Assembly (NCBI GenBank): GCA_902798615.1 | Contig: CADBXL010000031.1 | Coordinates: 1-61,967 of the forward strand | Source: an uncultured Bacteroidales bacterium | Lineage (GTDB): Bacteria > Bacteroidota > Bacteroidia > Bacteroidales > Bacteroidaceae | Length of the DNA stretch: 61,967 bases | Direction: 5' to 3' | In this document: in pieces, positions 43,832-51,743 of the stretch | Layout: every line of letters starts with the position of its first letter | Numbering within the stretch: position 1 is the first letter of the stretch | The notes under the pieces: model-generated | Database searches by the model: none | What the model was told of the DNA's origin: nothing | Seen by the model: only the letters and a program-made list of their open reading frames with translations | Made by a program: the position numbers and the translations under genes

Positions 43832-44686
43832 ATGGCTAAGACTGGTTTAGTACTTGAAGGCGGTGGAATGAGAGGTCTCTTCACGGCTGGAATCTTGGAT
43901 GTCCTTATGGAAAACAATGTCACGTTTGATGGCGTTGTCGGGGTATCTGCTGGTGCGACTTTTGGATGTAATTTCATATCACATCAAATTGGGCGTACCT
44001 TACGCTATAATATGTCTCAACGTAAGAATCCAAAGTATATGGGCATTAGGTCGCTGATCAAGACAGGCGATTATGTGGGTGGAGAGTATGCCTATCATGT
44101 TCTGCCAACCAAACTTGATGTGTTCGACTTTGAGGCATTTGAGAAGAACCCAACCGAGTTTCATGTGGTTACAACAAACGTAAGGACAGGTGAGGCTATC
44201 TATCACCGTATTGACAAAGTAGATTATACTGGTATGGAGTGGATTCGTGCCTCTGCCAGTATGCCTATCATCTCCAGACCTGTGGTTATTGGTGATTTGG
44301 CATTACTCGACGGAGGTATTGCCGATAGTATTCCTTTGAAATATTTTGAGAATGAGGGCTTTAAAAGGAATATAGTCATCCTTACCCAGCCGAAAGGCTT
44401 TAAGAAGAAACTCACCAAGCTAATGCCCGTATTCAAGGCTACTATGCGCAAATATCCTGCCATAATCGAGGGTATGAGCAAACGCCATTTAATGTATAAT
44501 CAAGAGCTTGAATACATCACTCAACAGCAAGAGGAAGGTAAATGTTTGGTTATCTGCCCTTCTGATACCCTTCCTATCGGCAGAACCGAGCAAACTCCCA
44601 AGAAAATGCAATTTGTCTATGATATGGGAAGAAAGGCAGGAGAGGAAAATCTTGAAACAATCAAGCGTTTTATAGAGAAAATTTAG
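43832..44686 (+). CDS. patatin-like phospholipase
   Basis: A 284-residue cytosolic lipid acyl hydrolase of the RssA/YjjU type. Oxyanion hole GGGMRG (about residues 10-15), nucleophile serine in GVSAGATFG (GxSxG, about 37-45) and catalytic Asp in DGGIADS (about 157). It hydrolyses phospholipid or lysophospholipid esters. No signal peptide, and it stands alone with its own promoter. Confidence 0.9.
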   Translation: MAKTGLVLEGGGMRGLFTAGILDVLMENNVTFDGVVGVSAGATFGCNFISHQIGRTLRYNMSQRKNPKYMGIRSLIKTGDYVGGEYAYHVLPTKLDVFDFEAFEKNPTEFHVVTTNVRTGEAIYHRIDKVDYTGMEWIRASASMPIISRPVVIGDLALLDGGIADSIPLKYFENEGFKRNIVILTQPKGFKKKLTKLMPVFKATMRKYPAIIEGMSKRHLMYNQELEYITQQQEEGKCLVICPSDTLPIGRTEQTPKKMQFVYDMGRKAGEENLETIKRFIEKI

Positions 44687-44883
44687 GGCTCTGGATAATC
44701 ATATCTCTAAAAGAAGCTAAATTGAAATTGAGATACGCAAATCCCTGTTTTAATATTGTGTGCGGGCACATTTTGCAGATTTGCAACATAAAATGCACCA
44801 TATAGCAATATTATTTTGCTCTATTGCGCAGTTGTAAAAAGTGTTGCATGATATAAATCGCAAACTTTATGAAACAAAAAATC

Positions 44884-44914
44884 TTGCACAAAAGGGAAAA
44901 ACTTCATACCTTTG
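44884..44914 (+). promoter_or_regulatory. promoter of a candidate sRNA
   Basis: TTG at 44884-44886, 20-nt spacer, TACCTTTG at 44907-44914. No ORF longer than ten codons follows before the terminator at 45038-45076. Confidence 0.6.
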
Positions 44915-44920
44915 CACTCG

Positions 44921-45076
44921 GAAATAAGTGTAATAATTATGTTAAAGGGGAAAAACTATTTTATTTGATTAGGGGAACAATGACGAGGTATTAAGCTAAG
45001 GTAAGTTATAGATTGTATTAATTTCAGGTAACAAGAAAAGGTCGAGATCCGGCGCAAAGCTGGTCTTGACCTTTTT
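44921..45076 (+). ncRNA. candidate small RNA, about 155 nt
   Basis: A consensus promoter (44884-44914) and an intrinsic terminator (45038-45076) bracket about 155 nt with no credible coding sequence; the only frames are MLKGKNYFI and MTRY. Purine-rich single-stranded runs (TTAAAGGGGAAAAAC, TTAGGGGAACAATGACGAGG) precede the terminator. The gene to the right is convergent, so this is not a leader. Family not recognised. Confidence 0.5.
45038..45076 (+). terminator. intrinsic terminator
   Basis: AAGGTC / GACCTT at the base, continued by AGA-CC-GC pairing with single mismatches around a GCAAA loop, then a T5 tract. Confidence 0.65.
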
Positions 45077-45142
45077 CTTATGCATACTTTGAAACAATTC
45101 TTGAGTTTAGGGCATAGGATAATTCTTAATAGTCCTTGCTAA

Positions 45143-46084
45143 TCACTTCACTTCATCTATCACGTAGAGGCCAAATAGTCCCTTGTGATATTCTACCGAG
45201 CATCCATAGCCCATATGGTAGTTGTGGTCGTTAGGAATCCATGTATTGTAGCTTCTGTCAAGTTCTGATATTTCTATATCCATATTGGTACTTTTTCCGT
45301 GTTCATTATTAGATACATTTATATTTTTGATTATGCCATGAGTATATTGATGTTTGTCACCCAAATACTTGTTTGCACCAAAGAAAAGAAAAAGTAAACT
45401 TCCAATTATTATAGCAAATGTGTATGCCCATCCTAATATACTTCCAACGTATATTCTGAAAAAGTTAAATATACCTTTTAAATTGAGATTTAAGTATATA
45501 TGTTTTGAGTGTATAAGTTTTATGAACATAATGGCAGGAAGCATTATTGTTATGATAATTGCAGCTACGTAAACAATGGCCAAAAACGACTCTAATGGTA
45601 ATGGCATCAAGGTTTCTCCTGCAAAGAGAAGTCCAAAGAATGGTATTGCAAGAAGAGCAGCACAAAATACTTTTGATATTACGATTCGTGTTTCAGACCA
45701 TGACTCCTCTAAGTGGTCGAAAAATTCACCAAACGGATTTAAAATAAAGAAATCCTTTTTTGCAGTCTTAGTAAAGTCATCTATATCATCATAGATCAGT
45801 GGTACGAAGACCCTGCCCTTGTAGTCAACGAAACCCCATTTGCCGTTGGCTTCTACTGCTATGAGACCGTTATGTGGGAGGTATATCTGTGAAGACATAG
45901 GTTCAACGATAATATTTCCCTTAATATCTGCCAAACCTAATTTGTCATCCTTGAGAATGTAGATGGGGGTATTCTTGTCAATGAAATAGATATCGTTATA
46001 TATAGCAGGGAGAATGGTGCGATTCTTTGGATCTTTTAGTCCGAATTTATCGTTCTCTTCAAAGAAATAATATTTTTTTTTCAT
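45143..46084 (-). CDS. WG-repeat membrane protein
   Basis: About 313 residues from the ATG at 46084, chosen because MKKKYYFFEEN opens the first repeat. Three WG-type repeats (KFGLKD, KLGLADIKGNIIVEP, KWGFVDYKGRVFVPL) span about 1-105. Four hydrophobic helices lie at about 136-262, and a C-terminal beta domain of about 50 residues follows. WG repeats are thought to mediate binding. The soluble repeats are probably cytosolic. Promoter at 46102-46133. Function unknown. Confidence 0.8.
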   Translation of the reverse strand: MKKKYYFFEENDKFGLKDPKNRTILPAIYNDIYFIDKNTPIYILKDDKLGLADIKGNIIVEPMSSQIYLPHNGLIAVEANGKWGFVDYKGRVFVPLIYDDIDDFTKTAKKDFFILNPFGEFFDHLEESWSETRIVISKVFCAALLAIPFFGLLFAGETLMPLPLESFLAIVYVAAIIITIMLPAIMFIKLIHSKHIYLNLNLKGIFNFFRIYVGSILGWAYTFAIIIGSLLFLFFGANKYLGDKHQYTHGIIKNINVSNNEHGKSTNMDIEISELDRSYNTWIPNDHNYHMGYGCSVEYHKGLFGLYVIDEVK

Positions 46085-46101
46085 TTTTTTTATTTTGAAT
46101 G

Positions 46102-46133
46102 CAAATGTATATATTTTTCGTGTAACCGACAAA
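46102..46133 (-). promoter_or_regulatory. promoter of the WG-repeat gene
   Basis: Minus strand: TTTG (46130-46133), 20-nt spacer, TACATTTG (46102-46109). The predicted transcription start is about ten bases from the ATG. A hairpin AGCTCTG/CAGAGCT (about 46243-46274) lies behind it at the 3' side of the SPFH gene. Confidence 0.55.
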
Positions 46134-46320
46134 TATTCACTTTATTTTCTCCGTATTTGTAAACTGAAATGAAAAAAACTCTCGCAGAAATAATAACCTT
46201 TATAAACAATAAGGCAGTTTATAGCGAAATGATCAATAAATTAGCTCTGACCCGCATCCCTGCGAGCCAGAGCTTAGTATTTTGGTATGAATTTATGTAA
46301 GGACAATTTTTGGGGAAACG

Positions 46321-47220
46321 TTATTTCTTTATGTCCTTGAGATCGAGAATCATTCCACCGCCAGAGCCAGTAACTGTTGGCAAATGACCATCCCACTTCT
46401 CAATCCAGTCTTCCTGTACGATGTGTTGTGATAAACTAGCAGCTATTTTTGTATTGTAATATGCTTCTGCATCTGCCTTGATTTGCATAGCCTCAGCCGC
46501 ACCTTTAGCCTCTGCAATCTTGATCTTTGCTTCTGCCTCAGCCTCAGCAACCTTGTTCTTAGCTTTGAGAGCCGACTGAACAGCAGCATTCTTCTCGTTA
46601 ATCATCTGAGCAAGAGATTGTGGAGGGGTAATCTGTGAGGTGAACTCCTCAACTATGAAGCCTTCCTTCTGGAGGGAAGACTCAAGACGATGACGGACAT
46701 CGCTCTCGAAATTTGCACGACTTGACATCAGAGAATCGCTCGTATAGCGGTTGGCGCAGGTGCGGTAAGCCTCGTAGATACAAGTGCGGATATAGCCGTT
46801 CTCCAGTTCATGAACACCCTCACGATACTTTACGAAGATATCACAAGCCTTTGCAGGATCTATGCGGTAGGCAATAGTAGGATCCATCTGGAAGGTAGAA
46901 GCATCCTTCGCATTCACGTTGAATGGCTCGTAGTTCTTACGCTGGAGATAGGTAGGGTAGGTGAAAACCTTTGTCGTTATAGGGTTGTAGAACACCCATC
47001 CCTTACAGGTTCCTTCCACCCCACCATATTTCTCTTTGGAAGAATCCCATTTGTGGAACTTGATACCTATCTCACCTGAATCGACTACCGTACATGATTT
47101 TGATAATAGGATAGTGAAAACAAGGGCGGCAGCTACAGATATAAATGCCCATTTCACTTGTGATATTGGTATATTGAATTCAGGACTTTTGAATCCTATG
47201 CTATTATTGAATTTTGCCAT
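46321..47220 (-). CDS. SPFH/prohibitin-family membrane protein
   Basis: A 299-residue protein with one N-terminal membrane helix (about 24-42), an SPFH/band-7 domain (about 44-205) and an Ala/Glu/Lys-rich coiled coil (about 215-262: AKNKVAEAEAEAKIKIAEAK). Such proteins form large ring-shaped oligomers on membranes and organise proteases or microdomains. A 39-bp palindrome lies 25 nt before the start. No NfeD partner is adjacent. Confidence 0.88.
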   Translation of the reverse strand: MAKFNNSIGFKSPEFNIPISQVKWAFISVAAALVFTILLSKSCTVVDSGEIGIKFHKWDSSKEKYGGVEGTCKGWVFYNPITTKVFTYPTYLQRKNYEPFNVNAKDASTFQMDPTIAYRIDPAKACDIFVKYREGVHELENGYIRTCIYEAYRTCANRYTSDSLMSSRANFESDVRHRLESSLQKEGFIVEEFTSQITPPQSLAQMINEKNAAVQSALKAKNKVAEAEAEAKIKIAEAKGAAEAMQIKADAEAYYNTKIAASLSQHIVQEDWIEKWDGHLPTVTGSGGGMILDLKDIKK

Positions 47221-47244
47221 AGTGTTTAGAAATTTGAGAGTTTC

Positions 47245-47283
47245 GGCCTCTCCCCCCGCCCTCCCCCGTAGGGAGGGAGCCGG
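47245..47283. repeat. 39-bp palindromic repeat, intergenic copy
   Basis: GGCCTCTCCCCCCGCCCTCC to GGAGCCGG, upstream of the SPFH gene. A related longer GC-rich hairpin (CTTCCCC/GGGGAAGG) lies at about 47352-47390. Confidence 0.85.
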
Positions 47284-47420
47284 AGCGTTTATAGAGGCAT
47301 ATTAATAGTGAATATAAATAGTGTTACTAAAATTGGGTTGCCTTTCGCCTTCCAGCTCCCTTCCCCATTACGGGGGAAGGGTTGGGGTTAGGGGTCGTGG
47401 GGTTGGGTTTCGAGGCCTCT

Positions 47421-47738
47421 TTATATCCTCACAGCCGTACCGCTGCAGCTAACCATCAGCATACTGCCTGACTGGCCAATTGTCTCATAGTCGAGGTCGA
47501 TACCTACGATAGCATTAGCACCCATGTTTTCTGCACGTTGACGCATCTCATTAAGAGCCTTTTCCTTAGCCTCGCAGAGTGTGTTCTCATAGCTTGAAGC
47601 ACGTCCGCCGAAGATGTCGTGAAGAGAAGCTGTGAAATCCTTGAAGAAGTTAGCACCAATGATTACTTCGCCTGATACTATTCCGAAATACTGCTGAATT
47701 GGGCGACCTTCGATTGTTGGAGTTGTTGAGAGTAACAT
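47421..47738 (-). CDS. YbjQ/UPF0145 family protein
   Basis: A 105-residue protein of the full family length. Hallmarks are IVSGEVIIGANFFKD (about 20-34), ALNEMRQRAENMGANAIVGI (about 62-81) and a C-terminal GTAV strand. The family forms pentamers and is called a heavy-metal-binding domain, without firm biochemical role. Promoter box TACCTTTG at 47799-47806. Confidence 0.9.
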   Translation of the reverse strand: MLLSTTPTIEGRPIQQYFGIVSGEVIIGANFFKDFTASLHDIFGGRASSYENTLCEAKEKALNEMRQRAENMGANAIVGIDLDYETIGQSGSMLMVSCSGTAVRI

Positions 47739-47798
47739 AATGATTTCCTTTCTTTTAATTTATGTGGTTAATACTGTTATTTGTTTGTTTTGATGTTG

Positions 47799-47806
47799 CA
47801 AAGGTA
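47799..47806 (-). promoter_or_regulatory. -7 box of the YbjQ-family gene
   Basis: Minus strand TACCTTTG, about 60 nt before the start codon. Confidence 0.5.
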
Positions 47807-47855
47807 CGATAATTGCATAAAAACATGAAATTATCGCAATGATTTGCATAAAATA

Positions 47856-47886
47856 TTGGAAAAGTAAGGAAAAACTCGTATCTTTG
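47856..47886 (+). promoter_or_regulatory. promoter of the TerB-like gene
   Basis: TTG at 47856-47858, 20-nt spacer, TATCTTTG at 47879-47886. The predicted leader runs through both palindromic repeats at 47902-48037. Confidence 0.6.
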
Positions 47887-47901
47887 TTGCGAAAAAAAAG
47901 A

Positions 47902-48037
47902 GGCCTCTCCCCCCGCCCTCCCCCGTAGGGAGGGAGCCGGAAGGCGAAAGGCAGTTCAATTATTAATTATTCACTATTAATTAGCCTCTATAAGTTCTCC
48001 GGCTCCCTCCCTACGGGGGAGGGCGGGGGGAGAGGCC
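47902..48037. repeat. two inverted copies of the 39-bp palindromic repeat in an mRNA leader
   Basis: Copy 47902-47940 and its complement 47999-48037 enclose 58 bp. Transcribed together they can form a very stable 39-bp stem ending 12 nt before the start codon at 48050. Confidence 0.85.
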
Positions 48038-48049
48038 ACCACCTTAATT

Positions 48050-49351
48050 ATGAGAGATCTCGCCCGACAGGGAATATACCGCATTATATATGACATCATC
48101 AAGGCTGACAGCATTATTGTACGCCATGAGATAGATGCCGTAAAACTTCTTTGTGACAAATACGGAATAATGCCCAAGCACAGAATTGCGTCTATGAATC
48201 TTTCGCTTGCAGAAGCTGTGAAAGAGGTGCAAAGTCTGACAATAAGTCAGGTGGAGGAATTGCGCAAGGACATTAGCCAACTGATTCTTGTTGATGAGAC
48301 CACCCAACGTGAGGAGGCTCTTCTTCTGTTTGCCATAATGAAAGCTATTGACGGCAAATGCGAGGTGGTAAGCGTTCCGTGGGGTGAGATAATGATGGAT
48401 AATTCCCAACTCCTATTTATAGAAGATGGCTATGATGAGGCTGTAAACGAGTATATAGAAACACACTATAACACGATTGTGAATACCTGTAAGGTTGGAG
48501 GTTTCGACTTTGTGTATATTCCAAAGCTTGCAAAGGTATTTGCCTCACAGTCAATGACAAGTGATTTGTTCTTCTATTTCTCGCCTACAAGCACAATAGA
48601 GGAGGCACAATACATTGCCGATAATCTATGTAATGTCACAACCTCTATGGTTTATCGTGAATTGCTTGTCGGGAAAATGGGATTCCGTATGGATGTAACT
48701 AATCCTTCCTTGCTGTTCAGAGTATCATTTTCGGTGGTTAATGGTCAGAGGATGGCTAACTATGCTCTTATCAATACTGATAACGATATGCTTGTGCAGT
48801 TGGAGGGAATTGTCTCTGAACTTCAGAAATTGCAGAACGATAACACACTTACCATAAACAATATATGCGTAAGGCAAGACTCGTTTATCTATAATGGTTT
48901 CTATCGCACATTGTTCGACCTTCTCACATATCGAAAGGGGGCGAAATGCGAGCTTGTGGTAAGTCCTTATAGTAGAAAGAATGTGCTTTCCATACGTACC
49001 ACAACATCTGATTCAGAAACAGAACAGCCTTTGGATCTTGGTCCGAAGGAATCAGCCTTTTATGTCTTTCTAATAAAAGAGACACAAGAGTATGGAGGGT
49101 TCAGAACTGATATGCAGACAAAAGAGGATTTAGCCTATCTTTCTGAGGCTCAGAAACGCTTTGAGAAAACGTATTTCTCACTTTGTAACAGAGATACTGC
49201 ACCTGATATTACAGATGCAGGAATACGTCGCCCTATGCTATCAAAAATACGCAAGGCAATTGAGAGTAATGATATAATCGTCCAACGTATGATGTTTATG
49301 CCGGAGGTAAGCAAGGACAAAAGTATAAAAGTGTACTATGGGAAAGTGTAA
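48050..49351 (+). CDS. TerB-like domain protein
   Basis: A 433-residue soluble protein. The N-terminal helical domain (about 1-115) resembles TerB/DjlA-type tellurite-resistance domains: paired acidic-helix segments around DSIIVRHEIDAVKLLCDKYG and TTQREEALLLFAIMKAID. The C-terminal 300 residues are alpha/beta and not recognised, with a basic tail (RRPMLSKIRKAIESND) that might bind nucleic acid. It stands alone, and its leader contains the inverted palindrome pair at 47902-48037. Role unknown. Confidence 0.65.
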   Translation: MRDLARQGIYRIIYDIIKADSIIVRHEIDAVKLLCDKYGIMPKHRIASMNLSLAEAVKEVQSLTISQVEELRKDISQLILVDETTQREEALLLFAIMKAIDGKCEVVSVPWGEIMMDNSQLLFIEDGYDEAVNEYIETHYNTIVNTCKVGGFDFVYIPKLAKVFASQSMTSDLFFYFSPTSTIEEAQYIADNLCNVTTSMVYRELLVGKMGFRMDVTNPSLLFRVSFSVVNGQRMANYALINTDNDMLVQLEGIVSELQKLQNDNTLTINNICVRQDSFIYNGFYRTLFDLLTYRKGAKCELVVSPYSRKNVLSIRTTTSDSETEQPLDLGPKESAFYVFLIKETQEYGGFRTDMQTKEDLAYLSEAQKRFEKTYFSLCNRDTAPDITDAGIRRPMLSKIRKAIESNDIIVQRMMFMPEVSKDKSIKVYYGKV

Positions 49352-49383
49352 AGTAGAAAGTGTAAAGTATAAGGTGTAATGAT

Positions 49384-51591
49384 TCACCTTACATATTTCC
49401 TCGTGGTTTTTCCATCCGAAATGATATAAATGCCATGATGCTTAATATCATTAATCTTCATTCCATTGATATCATAAATAGCTTTCTTGCTATTATTTAT
49501 CGCATTTTCTTCTATGCCTGTATAAACGCGATTGATGTATTCTATTCCCGCAAGGGCATCTATCTCCCCCAATCCATAGTAGTTGTTAGGATATGATAAT
49601 CCCTCGTCATAATGCGTGCAAGTATTGGCAAATACATCCTTTATCTGTTCTGGGGTTAAAGTGGGACAGACTTGTAGCCAGAGAGCTATGACACCTGTCA
49701 CTATCGGGCACGCCATAGACGTACCCTTTCCCATTGCCCAATAATGCTTTCTGCCATCATATTCAAATACTCGTGAACCGTATTTATCCTCCAGATGCAG
49801 GTCTTTTCTATAACTGTTTGTTGAGGATACGATATTCACTCCTGGTGCTACGACATCAGGTTTGATACAGCCATTAAGTGCCGGACCTATACTACTGAAA
49901 CTCGTCTTTACACCATTTGTGCCGAAGTTGTCACCATATATAGCTCCTGTATGGCTCGTTATTGTCGTAATGTGAGCAGTAGCACCAACAGCAATTACGT
50001 TTTGGGCAGAAGCAGGGAAAAGTATACTATGTGTCTGCTGAAAATCACACAGGCTATTGTCAAGTTCACTACTTTTGAAAGTTCCACCGCCATAAATAAC
50101 TTCTATGTCATTATCAGAACCCAAAACCGTTAATGATATTTCAGTATTCTTTCCGAAAGTATCATTATCAACATCAGAAATCAGGAATTCTGAGGCATAC
50201 AAGGTTTCATCATAGCATTCTGGATATACGCATAAGCTAATAGCAAAGCGCTCATTGCCAATAAGAAGTGTGTCTTTCATCACACTATCAGGATACGCAG
50301 AAAGCTCTGTCATGTCATATTCCCACTTTGCCTTTTCCTCTTTTCCCTTTCCATCTTCATCATTCTGATAAAAAGACAGTTGCATCCTGACAGGCTTTTT
50401 TGAGCGTATGAAATATGATGCATCGTTTGATGAAGAACTTGTAAGGAAAGCTCCTTTCTTGTTCTCTCCTTCTTCTTTATGTATATAGGTGTTCTTTGCA
50501 CCTTCATTACCCGCCGCAGAGCATATTATGCGTCCTGGTCCCAACATCTTGTTAAGAACCTCCTGATAGAGTTTGCCTTCACACAAGTCATCAGTTGTTC
50601 CTTCTGAGAAATTAATCACGCAAGGCTTACCCACGCTTTCTGCATAGTCAAAGATATATTTGAAGCCAAGAAGGTCTGTAGCTGTGGTATATTTGTATTT
50701 ATCTGCTTCTGGCACTATATCCTGATTATTCAAGGTATAGTTAGCTACCACACACATCTCGGCATCAGGAGCCATACCGATATATGGGCTTAGTGTGCCA
50801 TCTCCCTCACAACCCGATCCAGTCGCCGTACCCATAGTATGAGTACCGTGATATTCCGTAAAGCCATCAGCCGAATGCTTCTTGTTGAGAATGGCCTCTG
50901 CTCCTATATACTGCCGTCCTACATATATTGTATCTGCCTTTTGGCCTTTGTCATTAGTCTTTTGTCCTATGACAGCCTCTCCCTCTTCAGAATAGTCAAG
51001 CATATCCCAAACCTGCTTTATGCGATATTCCTGCATATCCTTTGAATACCAGTTAGGATGGGTGAAGTCAAAACCGATATCCATAACACCAATGATGACT
51101 CCTTTACCTGTTGCCGATAATGGGGAAGGACTGTTCCATACATCTCTCGCTCGTATTATTGCAGAAGAATTATCATTTGTTATAAAGCAGCTCCTTCCTG
51201 CCTCTATCCTTAGAATGGAAGGGTATGAACTGAGTTTGGAAATATTCTCAAGAGGAATACTCGTAATATAGATATCATCCCAATTTGCGTATATCTTGCA
51301 ACCGTTTTTTTTCAAAAGCTGAACGTCGGAGGTTTTGATCAAGGCGGTAATGGTGGCCTCTCCCCCCGCCCTCCCCCGTAGGGAGGGAGCCGGTTCGCTC
51401 AATGGGGAAAATGACAAGCTATCAGATAAAGGTCTTGCTACTGAAGCAGCCCCCTCCCTACGGTGGAGGGCGGGGGGAGAGGCTACTAAGGCTTTCCTCA
51501 CATACGAGGACATTTTGCCTTGATTTTGTGACCAAGACAAAGTTGCGTTTAGCAACAGAAGTAGCAATATGTATAATTTACTGCGTGACAT
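49384..51591 (-). CDS. subtilisin-family (S8) secreted serine protease
   Basis: About 735 residues from the ATG at 51591 (signal peptide ending LSWSQ). The catalytic triad is visible: Asp in VMDIGFDFTHPNW (about 158), His in YHGTHTMGTATGSG (about 251) and Ser in GKGTSMACPIVTG (about 626). Between signal peptide and the propeptide-like region two 39-bp palindromes in opposite orientation encode ASPPALHRREGAA (about 36-48) and PAPSLRGRAGGEA (about 66-78). The C-terminus (YDINGMKINDIKHHGIYIIS) resembles a type IX sorting tail, consistent with porZ in this genome. Length excludes a truncated copy. Confidence 0.9.
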   Translation of the reverse strand: MSRSKLYILLLLLLNATLSWSQNQGKMSSYVRKALVASPPALHRREGAASVARPLSDSLSFSPLSEPAPSLRGRAGGEATITALIKTSDVQLLKKNGCKIYANWDDIYITSIPLENISKLSSYPSILRIEAGRSCFITNDNSSAIIRARDVWNSPSPLSATGKGVIIGVMDIGFDFTHPNWYSKDMQEYRIKQVWDMLDYSEEGEAVIGQKTNDKGQKADTIYVGRQYIGAEAILNKKHSADGFTEYHGTHTMGTATGSGCEGDGTLSPYIGMAPDAEMCVVANYTLNNQDIVPEADKYKYTTATDLLGFKYIFDYAESVGKPCVINFSEGTTDDLCEGKLYQEVLNKMLGPGRIICSAAGNEGAKNTYIHKEEGENKKGAFLTSSSSNDASYFIRSKKPVRMQLSFYQNDEDGKGKEEKAKWEYDMTELSAYPDSVMKDTLLIGNERFAISLCVYPECYDETLYASEFLISDVDNDTFGKNTEISLTVLGSDNDIEVIYGGGTFKSSELDNSLCDFQQTHSILFPASAQNVIAVGATAHITTITSHTGAIYGDNFGTNGVKTSFSSIGPALNGCIKPDVVAPGVNIVSSTNSYRKDLHLEDKYGSRVFEYDGRKHYWAMGKGTSMACPIVTGVIALWLQVCPTLTPEQIKDVFANTCTHYDEGLSYPNNYYGLGEIDALAGIEYINRVYTGIEENAINNSKKAIYDINGMKINDIKHHGIYIISDGKTTRKYVR
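51355..51393. repeat. 39-bp palindromic repeat inside the protease gene
   Basis: Read on the coding (minus) strand it gives PAPSLRGRAGGEA. Thirteen codons, frame preserved. Confidence 0.88.
51446..51484. repeat. 39-bp palindromic repeat inside the protease gene, opposite orientation
   Basis: Read on the coding strand it gives ASPPALHRREGAA. With the copy at 51355 it makes an inverted pair separated by 52 bp within one gene. Confidence 0.85.
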
Positions 51592-51609
51592 TTTTTGTAT
51601 TTCTGGTTG

Positions 51610-51617
51610 CAAATATA
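51610..51617 (-). promoter_or_regulatory. -7 box of the protease gene
   Basis: Minus strand TATATTTG, 18 nt before the start codon at 51591, so the leader is very short. Confidence 0.5.
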
Positions 51618-51702
51618 ATAAGAAAAACTGAAAAAAGCATCTTTGTAATTTGTAATTTGTAATTTGTAATTGAAAATAATTACTTTTCTCGATTTTTCTT
51701 AT

Positions 51703-51710
51703 TACCTTTG
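51703..51710 (+). promoter_or_regulatory. -7 box of the flippase gene
   Basis: TACCTTTG, 33 nt before the ATG at 51744. The region upstream (51650-51672) is tandem AATTTGT repeats. Confidence 0.55.
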
Positions 51711-51743
51711 TGCTCGAAAATAAAAATGTAAATTTAATTGTAA

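Noticed and set aside
51335-51662. Plus-strand open frames of 60-90 codons opposite the protease start
   Set aside because: They consist of the 39-bp palindromes read on the other strand; the signal peptide and propeptide of the protease account for the region.
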